From JAHBVL01 sp964461025 (GTDB taxonomy: Bacteria; Chloroflexota; Chloroflexia; Thermomicrobiales; UBA6265): 64,000 bases of DNA. Each line of letters starts with the position of its first letter. The stretch's first letter is position 1. The notes below the pieces were generated by a model that had not been told where the DNA came from, searched no databases, and worked only from the letters and a program-made list of their open reading frames with translations. Below are positions 34,917 through 41,544 of the stretch, piece by piece. The position numbers were made by a program, and so were the translations under genes. The stretch covers positions 1-64,000 of the forward strand of contig CAYWSE010000005.1 of assembly GCA_964461025.1 (NCBI GenBank). The letters run 5' to 3'.

Positions 34917-35276
34917 TTAGGAACGCGGGCCTCCCAGACGATCTACGATGCTCTCAGCCAGCGAGACTGCGCTGATCGCAATGGCTGAAGAATCGTTCAT
35001 TCGTGCTTCAAGGTCATAGTCAGCTGTCTTTCTCATGTCATGGAGTTCTCGCAGATCTAGAGCAATCTGATCCTCTCCCAATTGCTCGAGCCGGCGGCGA
35101 AGCTCAAGATGAGTGTTGTTGACCGTTACAACCTGCCCATGAGCACCGCAATAGAATCGAGCCTCGTGAAAGGCGGCGTAATAGGCTCTGCTGATTGCGC
35201 TTCTTTCGCAGGCTTCATCCGATTCCTGTATCAAGAGCAGACGAGCGCCCCTGAGAAACTCGAATCCGCCGATCAT
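34917..35276 (-). CDS. HEPN-domain protein (module 1)
   Basis: 119 residues. All-helical HEPN signatures: SAISRAYYAAFHEARFYC carries R30 and H37, an R-x6-H RNase motif; HLELRRRLEQLG and the late KTADYDLEA complete the pattern. HEPN proteins are often toxins or effector RNases. Its start codon shares one base with the stop of the preceding gene (TGATG), so the pair is co-translated. Paralogue of 35713-36072. Confidence 0.82.
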   Translation of the reverse strand: MIGGFEFLRGARLLLIQESDEACERSAISRAYYAAFHEARFYCGAHGQVVTVNNTHLELRRRLEQLGEDQIALDLRELHDMRKTADYDLEARMNDSSAIAISAVSLAESIVDRLGGPRS

Positions 35277-35629
35277 CAGATCTCGAAATACTTGGGCATG
35301 AAGAGAAATCCCTCTCGCACCTCAAAAGGCAGCGTGCGCAACCAACCCGCCGACATCTGATGGATTGCTTTTTTTGCTTCCATGAACGGCATAGTGGTTT
35401 CGATGTATGCGCCAACGTATGGATCTTGCTCTCCATCCGCATCGTACCGAATGAGCAGTGTCATGGCGGGGCGTCCATCGAAATAGCGAGGGAGCAGATC
35501 CAGCGCCTCGACCAGCACCTCGGCGACGCGCGGCCGCTCTTCGAGAAATGCCCGCACATCGTCTGGATCGGGAATGACGTAATTCGTCAACACAGTATCG
35601 AGCGCTTTGGATTGAGTGGCGGTCAACAT
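35276..35629 (-). CDS. HEPN-module partner protein (module 1), unknown family
   Basis: 117 residues, beginning MLTATQSKALDTVL. An N-terminal block (PDPDDVRAFLEERPRVAEVL) is nearly identical to the module-2 copy, with a 45-nt identical DNA stretch at 35498-35542. The C-terminal half has beta strands (MTLLIRYDADGEQD, VGAYIETTM) and diverges from its paralogue. It is not a MNT nucleotidyltransferase (no GSRARG or DVDL). Being the upstream gene of a coupled pair, it is the likely antitoxin or sensor; this is inference. Confidence 0.78.
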   Translation of the reverse strand: MLTATQSKALDTVLTNYVIPDPDDVRAFLEERPRVAEVLVEALDLLPRYFDGRPAMTLLIRYDADGEQDPYVGAYIETTMPFMEAKKAIHQMSAGWLRTLPFEVREGFLFMPKYFEI

Positions 35630-35712
35630 GGTCGTCTTCCTTGCCCTGTCCTCGGTGGTTGAAGATTACACCTACGCGCTGAGTGCAACGTCACCATTTC
35701 AATGAGCAACAA

Positions 35713-36072
35713 TCACGACACGGAGTTGAGGTTCGAAATAATATGCTCCGACGTGGCCAAAGCTCCGATCGCGACCTCGGCGAAGTCTGTTCCGGTGGCC
35801 GGTACATCGTAGTCGGCCTGCTTCCGCCGATCGTGGAGATCACGCAGGTTCCAGGCAATATCTCCATACCCCATTTCCTCCAGGCACCACCGCAATGCAA
35901 CGTGCGTATTGGTCGTAGAAACGGCACGACCATTTCCATCACAGAAATCGCGAGCCGCGTGCATTGCCGCATAGTAGGAGCGACTAATGGAGGTTCGTTG
36001 AGTGCCTTCATCTGACCCGATTGTCAGAAGGAGGCGAGCGAGCGCAAGAAAATCCGTGCCTCTGAACGTCAC
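35713..36072 (-). CDS. HEPN-domain protein (module 2)
   Basis: 119 residues from GTG 36072. HEPN signature SISRSYYAAMHAARDFC, with R31 and H38 giving R-x6-H, then THVALRWCLEEMG and KQADYDVPA. About one third identical to the module-1 HEPN protein by eye, so well diverged although the upstream partner's N-terminus is almost unchanged. Overlaps the partner gene by 4 nt (GTGA). Confidence 0.82.
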   Translation of the reverse strand: MTFRGTDFLALARLLLTIGSDEGTQRTSISRSYYAAMHAARDFCDGNGRAVSTTNTHVALRWCLEEMGYGDIAWNLRDLHDRRKQADYDVPATGTDFAEVAIGALATSEHIISNLNSVS

Positions 36073-36422
36073 GATGAGATCGGTTCCGGGCTGAAGAGTA
36101 TCTCTTCACGGACATCGCGCGGTAATGCGCCGAACCAGTCCAACCAAAGCCGGCGCATCGTGTCGATGGTTGTCGTCGGCTCCGATGATGTGTGGATGTA
36201 GGCCGCGGCATACGGTGGCTCTTCGCCCTCTGGATCGAACCTGATCCGCAGTATGATCGGGTTTCCCCCTTTGAAGTATTCCGGAATGACATCCAGCGCC
36301 TCGACCAGCACCTCGGCGACGCGCGGCCGCTCTTCCAGAAAGGCGCGCACATCATCCGGATCCGGAATGACGTAGCTCGCCATCACGGTGTCGAGCGCTT
36401 TGGATTGGGTGGCGGTCAGCAT
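36069..36422 (-). CDS. HEPN-module partner protein (module 2), unknown family
   Basis: 117 residues from ATG 36422, the position homologous to module 1; the longer open frame to 36722 lies inside the MFS gene. Its first 44 residues differ from the paralogue at only three positions (LTN/MAS), while the rest (FDPEGEEPPYAAAYIHTSSE onward) is only loosely alike. Such partner proteins, of the form FL..P...LL.EA...YF...DPE, commonly sit next to HEPN genes, but no function is established. Confidence 0.78.
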   Translation of the reverse strand: MLTATQSKALDTVMASYVIPDPDDVRAFLEERPRVAEVLVEALDVIPEYFKGGNPIILRIRFDPEGEEPPYAAAYIHTSSEPTTTIDTMRRLWLDWFGALPRDVREEILFSPEPISS

Positions 36423-36472
36423 GGTCGTCGTCCTGCACGTGGATTGCCGAACGTCAAGCATACACCTGACGA

Positions 36473-37693
36473 TCAGGCCGTTGCGGGAGCTGTCCCATAC
36501 CCAAATCGGACCGCCAGGAGGATCAGCGGTACGACCAGTATCACCGCCACGACATTGAGCATGGCATACGAGCCGAGCCCGACGATCAGTCCGGCAGTGA
36601 GCCCCGCCGTTGCGCCGCTGATGCCCATCAGCAGATCCGCCGCTCCCTGCATGCTGGCGCGGTCGTCGACCGGGATCGATTCGGTCAGGAGGGTCGAACC
36701 ACCGATGAGCGTGCATGACCACCCCAGACCGAGCAGGAAGAGCCCCACCCCCAGTTGCAGCGACTCATGACCGCTGGCTGTGCCGGCAATCATGAACGAA
36801 ATCAGCAAAATGACCCCGCCGAGGATGATGATCGGACGCCGCCCGAAGCGGTCGACCGCCCAGCCAACTAGCGGCGATGCGATGTACATGCCAGTGATAT
36901 GACCGCTGATGACGAAGCCGATGATGCGCAGGTCGGCGTCGCCATGTTTCAGATGAACCGGCGTCATCGACATCACCGCCACCATCACCGATTGACCGAT
37001 CGCCATCGCCGTCAGACCGAGCGACGCGGCCGGTATACCGCGGATATAGGCGAAGGCTTCTCGCAGCGGAACATTGCGACGCTCCTTCGGCGCGGCGATG
37101 CCGCTCGCCTCCGCTTCGGCCGCGCGAGCCACCAGCAGCGGATCGGGACGGAGCATCAGCGAGATGATCAAACCAGCGATGATGAAAACACAAACGGTCA
37201 GCAGGTAAGGACCGGCCAGGGATGGAATCCCGATGCGCTCCGCCAGATTCCCCATCGGATCGGCCAAATTCGGACCGAGTACAGAACCGATCGTTGTGGC
37301 CCAGACGACGCTGGACAGATCGCGCCCCCGCCGGTTAGGCGACGCCAGATCGGCCGCCGCATAGCGTGACTGCAGTCCGGCCGCATAACCGCCTCCCGTG
37401 AGAAAGAGTCCGAGCAGGGCAATCGGGAAAAAGTGCACGATCGCACCGAGGACAATGAGAAGCGCTCCAACGATGCCGACTGCGTACGCCAGCTGAAGTC
37501 CGGGACGCCGGCCCCGTTCGTTCATGACGCGGGAGACGGGAACGGCAATAAACGCCGTGCCGATCACCGCGGCAGTTGATGAAAGGCCGCTCAACGACTC
37601 AGTGGCGAGGTCGGCCGCCAGCAACGCCCCGACTGCCGCTCCGGCCGCGGCGCCGATGCCGCCGAAGACCTGAGCAAGAGCCAGCACCTTCAC
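36473..37693 (-). CDS. Major facilitator superfamily transporter
   Basis: 406 residues with about 12 membrane helices. The conserved MFS loop reads PVSRVMNERGRRPGLQLAYA between helices 2 and 3, and the repeat in the second half is VGWAVDRFGRRPIIILGG. Likely a drug or metabolite exporter of the DHA1 type. The first usable start is GTG 37693. Upstream the frame stays open for about 40 codons to a TGA with no ATG, GTG or TTG, but with an ATC preceded by GAGGG, so a rare start is conceivable. Confidence 0.9.
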   Translation of the reverse strand: MKVLALAQVFGGIGAAAGAAVGALLAADLATESLSGLSSTAAVIGTAFIAVPVSRVMNERGRRPGLQLAYAVGIVGALLIVLGAIVHFFPIALLGLFLTGGGYAAGLQSRYAAADLASPNRRGRDLSSVVWATTIGSVLGPNLADPMGNLAERIGIPSLAGPYLLTVCVFIIAGLIISLMLRPDPLLVARAAEAEASGIAAPKERRNVPLREAFAYIRGIPAASLGLTAMAIGQSVMVAVMSMTPVHLKHGDADLRIIGFVISGHITGMYIASPLVGWAVDRFGRRPIIILGGVILLISFMIAGTASGHESLQLGVGLFLLGLGWSCTLIGGSTLLTESIPVDDRASMQGAADLLMGISGATAGLTAGLIVGLGSYAMLNVVAVILVVPLILLAVRFGYGTAPATA

Positions 37694-38000
37694 CGTTCGC
37701 CGCTGGATCGCGTCGATCGATGCAGGTCGCGCCGATGCCGTCGCCGCAGCTGGTTCGGAAACCGCCGCTTCGTGAAGCTCAGTCGTGGTCGCGATAACGA
37801 ATTGCCCTCGTCAGCGATGCGTGCCGCAATCCCCCGGCATCGCCTGCTGATTGTCGCATGACGCCGGCCAGAATGCGGCGATCGATGGCATCACGGCGGT
37901 TCACCGGCGGGCGCGATTCGTGCGCCTCTGTGTTGGAATCCGAATGCCGGTTTGGATCGATGCGTTGTCGATCCGTTCGATCAATGCGGAAGGATGATTG
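37694..38000. other. Gene-free divergent control region
   Basis: About 300 bp between the MFS gene and the M23 peptidase gene, which are divergent. It should hold both promoters. I see GAAGGA before the peptidase start, but no clear -35/-10 pair, palindrome or heptamer array. Confidence 0.5.
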
Positions 38001-39476
38001 ATGATGAGTCGCACAGTTCGAGGTTTGTTCACTCTTCTGGTTTTCTTGATGATTGGAGGACTTGGCCTTTATGAGCCGGCCATTTCGGCGCAGGAAGCAA
38101 CGCCGGTCGTGACGACGTTCGAGGAGGTTGAGGCGGAGTACCGAAGCGCTGAGGAATGGACCCTCGCAAACGGACGCGAGATCACCGACGCGTTGCTCTC
38201 CGGGGACGCCACAATGCTCGTCGAGCGTCTATCGCCCGAGATGCGGGAGCTTCTTGGTGAAGAAGATCTGGTGAGTTTGATCGCATCGCTGCAGCAGAAC
38301 CGGGTTCGGTTCGAAATTCCGGCGCTCGGACTGGTCTTCAATGGCCATCTCGATGGCGATGTGATGGAGGGATTCCTGAGTGGCGGAGGTACGTATGGAT
38401 TCAATCTCACGCGTGCCGCCGATGAAGAAGGCGATCTTCTGTCCGGAACCTGGTCCGGCGCCATGATGGTCGATACCGAGTCGTTCGAATTGACCGTCAC
38501 CTTTGACTCCGCCACGGACGGATGGAGGGGCACAGCGACGATCCCAACATGGAATGTCACCGATGCCGAGCTGGCGTCGGTCACCTACGCCGAAGAGCAG
38601 CCGATTGGGGCGATGATCGACGATAACGCCATGCCACACTCGCCGGCGCTGCGATCGTATTGGGCGCGATATGCCTGGGGTGAGGAGAACCTCTCCTTCC
38701 AGTATGCCTTCGACGAGGCGGGGACAGTGATCATGGCGCAGGTCGCGCCTGAGGAGTCGCTGCCCGTTGATCCTGCTGAGACTGTTCTGGGTGATCTAGC
38801 CTGGCCGCTGACTGGTCTGTGGTGGGTCGGGTGGGGAGGCGATTCCATTCTTGAGAACTACCACGCCGCCGCGCCATCGCAACGACACGCCCTCGATTTG
38901 CTCGTCTGGCGCGACGGCGGAACGTTCTCCGGCGATGGAGCGGCCAATCAGGATTACTTTGCCTGGGAGCAGCAGATTCTGGCGCCGGCGTCGGGCACAG
39001 TCGTCGATGTGCAGGATGGCATGGCCGACAACACGCCAGGGGTGACCAATCCTGACGGCCATCCTGCTGGCAATCATGTTGTTCTACACGTCGGCGAGTC
39101 GGCATTCGTCTATCTCGCGCATATGCAGGAGGGATCAGTCGCCGTGGCGATTGGCGATGAGGTCGAAGCAGGACAGCTGCTCGGACTGGTTGGCAATTCC
39201 GGCAATTCGACTGAACCGCATCTTCATATACACGCGCAATCGGTCCAGGACTTCTACGATCCTGCCGCGGTCGGCATTCCACTCGAATTCGCGAACCTGA
39301 TCGTCGATGGCGAGGAGCAAGAAACTGCCGCGCCGATGCAAGGCGAGTTCGTGGGCAGTGCAAACACCGCGACCGGCAATGAATCGGCCCTGGCTCTTCG
39401 CCTGAAAGACGTGACCAGATGGGCAGCCCCGACCCAGCTCAGTTCGGGTGGCGTCAGACCCGGTGAGGAGTTGTAG
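38001..39476 (+). CDS. Exported M23 family metallopeptidase
   Basis: 491 residues from ATG 38001 (GGAAGGA upstream; TTG 37998 is in frame but too close). Signal peptide GLFTLLVFLMIGGLGLYEPA, cleavage near ISAQEA. Residues 30-270 are a domain of unknown function. The LytM/M23 zinc peptidase follows: H in QRHALDLLVW, ILAPASGTVVDVQDG, GNHVVLHVG, YLAHMQEGSVAV, GNSGNSTEPHLHIHAQ (H-x-H ligands). It may trim peptidoglycan or another extracellular polymer. The C-terminal 60 residues are extra. Confidence 0.9.
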   Translation: MMSRTVRGLFTLLVFLMIGGLGLYEPAISAQEATPVVTTFEEVEAEYRSAEEWTLANGREITDALLSGDATMLVERLSPEMRELLGEEDLVSLIASLQQNRVRFEIPALGLVFNGHLDGDVMEGFLSGGGTYGFNLTRAADEEGDLLSGTWSGAMMVDTESFELTVTFDSATDGWRGTATIPTWNVTDAELASVTYAEEQPIGAMIDDNAMPHSPALRSYWARYAWGEENLSFQYAFDEAGTVIMAQVAPEESLPVDPAETVLGDLAWPLTGLWWVGWGGDSILENYHAAAPSQRHALDLLVWRDGGTFSGDGAANQDYFAWEQQILAPASGTVVDVQDGMADNTPGVTNPDGHPAGNHVVLHVGESAFVYLAHMQEGSVAVAIGDEVEAGQLLGLVGNSGNSTEPHLHIHAQSVQDFYDPAAVGIPLEFANLIVDGEEQETAAPMQGEFVGSANTATGNESALALRLKDVTRWAAPTQLSSGGVRPGEEL

Positions 39477-39674
39477 AGGGCCACCAGCAGGGTCGCCGAG
39501 CGCTCGCAGCGAGTGTGTGTCGATCCATATTCACGTCTCTGGCCGGGTTGCACCATTCCCAGCAAACGTTCAGCATTTCCACAGCGGCCCTTGCGGGGAG
39601 GGGCTTACGCTCCCTTTCAGTTGATGACGGCGCAGTGCCGGCACAACCGAAGCGTCGAGTTGTTCAAGGAGACA

Positions 39675-40457
39675 ATGTTCATGACGATGCGTGGAAATAC
39701 CCCGTGGCGGCGCCTTGTGGCCGGGGCTGCCTTACTGATGGTTGGAGCGATGATGATTGGCTTCGGCGTTTCGTCGATTGCGACCGGTGTCAGCGCCCAG
39801 GATACAGAGAGCGGACTGCGTGAGGTCGGCGTCATCGCCGAACCGGATGCCGATTTGACCGCCTCTCTGGCGGATTGCAGCGAAGTTGCCGCGCTGCAGC
39901 CAGGCGAGCTGGCGGCAGTGGGCGATGGACTGGTCCCCTACGTGATCAATGGCGAACCAAGTGAAGCCCGCTATGTTATTGAAGAAGAGCTCGCCGGATT
40001 CGGCGCCAACACCGCGATCGGCGCGACGAACGCATTCATCGGCCAAATCGTCCTCGATGCTGACGGCAACCCGGTTTCCTGTTCCCGGTTCGATGTCGAC
40101 ATGCGGACTCTGGAGAGTGATGAGTCCCGCCGCGACAACTTCATCCGTGGCTCCACACTGCAGTCGGACACCTACCCGGTGGCGACGTTCATCCTCCGCG
40201 CGGTGGAAGGTCTCGATGGCGCGCTGGGCAGCGACGAGCAGACCTTCACATTGATCGGCGATCTGGTCTTCCGCGGTGAAACGCATCTCGTGGCCTGGGA
40301 AGCAACGGCTTCGCTCGATGGTGGCGTGCTCTCAGGGTCGGCGTTCACCGAGTTCCTGCTCGAGGATTACAGCATTCAGAAGCCGATCGTCGGTTCAGTC
40401 GTGAGCATCGCCGATGACCTGCGTCTCGAAGTGGATATCGAAGCTGCCACGATCTGA
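39675..40457 (+). CDS. YceI-like exported protein
   Basis: 260 residues from ATG 39675 (AAGGAG upstream). A signal/anchor segment RRLVAGAALLMVGAMMIGFG precedes SAQDTE. From about residue 85 the YceI lipocalin-like barrel is seen: ARYVIEEELAGFGANTAIGA, FIGQIVLDADG, FDVDMRTLESDESRRDNFIR, SDTYPVATF and LRLEVDIEAA. YceI proteins bind isoprenoid-like lipids and are secreted. The family N-x-F-x-D pattern is kept as DESRRDNFIR. Confidence 0.88.
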   Translation: MFMTMRGNTPWRRLVAGAALLMVGAMMIGFGVSSIATGVSAQDTESGLREVGVIAEPDADLTASLADCSEVAALQPGELAAVGDGLVPYVINGEPSEARYVIEEELAGFGANTAIGATNAFIGQIVLDADGNPVSCSRFDVDMRTLESDESRRDNFIRGSTLQSDTYPVATFILRAVEGLDGALGSDEQTFTLIGDLVFRGETHLVAWEATASLDGGVLSGSAFTEFLLEDYSIQKPIVGSVVSIADDLRLEVDIEAATI

Positions 40458-40496
40458 TCGACCCAACGATTCGACAATCCCGGTGATTGAAGAAGG

Positions 40497-40715
40497 ATGA
40501 TGACGGTGGAAGACCAGAACACGACGAAATCGCGCAAACGGGCGATCATCGCCACGCTGGTGCTCATTCCCATCGGCATCGTCCTCTTCTTCGGGCTCTA
40601 CCTGGCGAACACCGCTGGAGAGCTCCCCTGGCAAGAGGATCCCACTCGCATCCCGGTTACCCCGTTCGCCAATCTGCCGACCGTTCCGGCCGGGACTCCA
40701 ACGCCGGGGTCATAG
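40497..40715 (+). CDS. Small single-pass membrane protein
   Basis: 72 residues from ATG 40497; the ribosome site AGAAGG abuts that codon, so GTG 40506 (9-nt spacing) may be the true start. Basic N-terminus KSRKRAII, one helix (IIATLVLIPIGIVLFFGLYL), then a proline-rich outer tail (TRIPVTPFANLPTVPAGTPT). No family. It follows the YceI-like gene by 39 bp and is probably in its operon. Confidence 0.7.
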   Translation: MMTVEDQNTTKSRKRAIIATLVLIPIGIVLFFGLYLANTAGELPWQEDPTRIPVTPFANLPTVPAGTPTPGS

Positions 40716-40792
40716 CCTCGCGCGGCCTGGCAGCGCATAATGGTGCTGCACACATGCGGTAATCACAGCGGGAATGAGATCGGGAGCAGAAC

Positions 40793-41041
40793 ATGGCGGA
40801 AACACTCGAACGAGCACTCTTTTTCGCGCCGGGCATCAATTGCGGTCATTGCGAGCACAAGATTCGGAGGTCATTCGGATCGCTTGGCGGCATCATCGAC
40901 CTGCAAGTGTCGAATGTCACGAAGACCGTCGTCGTCGATTTCGAGCCGGAGCTCGTCTCGATCGATGCCATCAAATCGGCGCTCGCCGAGGCCGGCTACC
41001 CAGCGGAAACGGGCATTTCTCTTGCATCCACCGGTATGTAG
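40793..41041 (+). CDS. Stand-alone heavy-metal-associated (HMA) protein 1
   Basis: 82 residues. HMA fold with metal site INCGHCEHKI (the usual M-x-C-x2-C shortened to N-C-G-H-C), followed by GIIDLQVSNVTKTVVVDFEP and AIKSALAEAGYP. CopZ-like; should carry Cu(I) to the ATPase at 41545. The sequence between its two cysteines (GH) is shared with the second HMA protein. The second copy starts 183 bp downstream, after a CsoR-like operator. Confidence 0.9.
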   Translation: MAETLERALFFAPGINCGHCEHKIRRSFGSLGGIIDLQVSNVTKTVVVDFEPELVSIDAIKSALAEAGYPAETGISLASTGM

Positions 41042-41062
41042 GCTCCAAACGATCTGCGGGAC

Positions 41063-41082
41063 ATACCCCCTGGTGGTATAAT
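41063..41082 (+). promoter_or_regulatory. CsoR-like operator overlapping a -10 box
   Basis: ATACCCCCTGGTGGTAT at 41063-41079 is a 17-bp imperfect palindrome with the A/T-flanked C- and G-runs of known CsoR/RcnR operators. A perfect TATAAT at 41077-41082 overlaps its right end; the -35 is poor. Copper should release a CsoR repressor here and induce the second HMA gene and the ATPase. No csoR gene is in the window. Confidence 0.65.
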
Positions 41083-41087
41083 TGTGG

Positions 41088-41203
41088 GTAGTAGATGGTA
41101 GATAGCGAATGGTGGATGGTCGCAGTCTGACGACAATTGGTCGATGCCAGCCTGCTATCTGCCATTAACCATCGACTATCCACGACGCACTATCCGCCGT
41201 CCA
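41088..41203. repeat. Inverted pair of heptamer arrays in the HMA2 leader
   Basis: Left arm 41088-41122: GTAGTAG, ATGGTAG, ATAGCGA, ATGGTGG, ATGGTCG. Right arm 41155-41203: CTATCTG, CCATTAA, CCATCGA, CTATCCA, CGACGCA, CTATCCG, CCGTCCA. The arms are complementary in type, so a transcript from 41077-41082 would carry a long imperfect hairpin in its 5' leader. Confidence 0.65.
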
Positions 41204-41224
41204 CTCTCACGAGGACACTCCACC

Positions 41225-41446
41225 ATGACCGCAACCCTCGAGCAAATCACCCTCACCGTGCCGGACATCAACTGCGGGCACTGTGAAATGACGATCAAGG
41301 AAGAAGTTGGCGCCCTTGGCGGCGTCAGCGACGTTCAGCCGTCGAACGTCACGAAAACCGTCGTCGTCGAATTCGATCCGGCGGCGGTCACTCCCGAGGC
41401 AATCCGCGCGACCCTCGCCGAAGCGGGCTATCCCGCCCAGAACTAG
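41225..41446 (+). CDS. copZ: Stand-alone heavy-metal-associated (HMA) protein 2
   Basis: 73 residues from ATG 41225; the frame is open upstream through the heptamer arrays, which are not coding. Metal site VPDINCGHCEMTIKEEV, then SNVTKTVVVEFDP and ATLAEAGYP. A close paralogue of HMA1, with a CsoR-like promoter upstream and a copper ATPase downstream. CopZ-type Cu(I) chaperone role is inferred from fold and context. Confidence 0.9.
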   Translation: MTATLEQITLTVPDINCGHCEMTIKEEVGALGGVSDVQPSNVTKTVVVEFDPAAVTPEAIRATLAEAGYPAQN

Positions 41447-41471
41447 CATCAATCTGCTAACCGTTCCTCTC

Positions 41472-41498
41472 ACAGGAGCGCCATCGTGGCGCTCCTGT
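41472..41498 (+). terminator. Perfect 12-bp hairpin downstream of HMA2
   Basis: ACAGGAGCGCCA and its complement around TCG, 25 bp after the HMA2 stop and 47 bp before the ATPase start. No T-run follows. It may set the chaperone-to-pump ratio rather than end transcription fully. Confidence 0.55.
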
Positions 41499-41544
41499 CT
41501 GATTCTCGATCCCTCCCGAGCAACGCCTCAGGAAGAGGTCGCCA

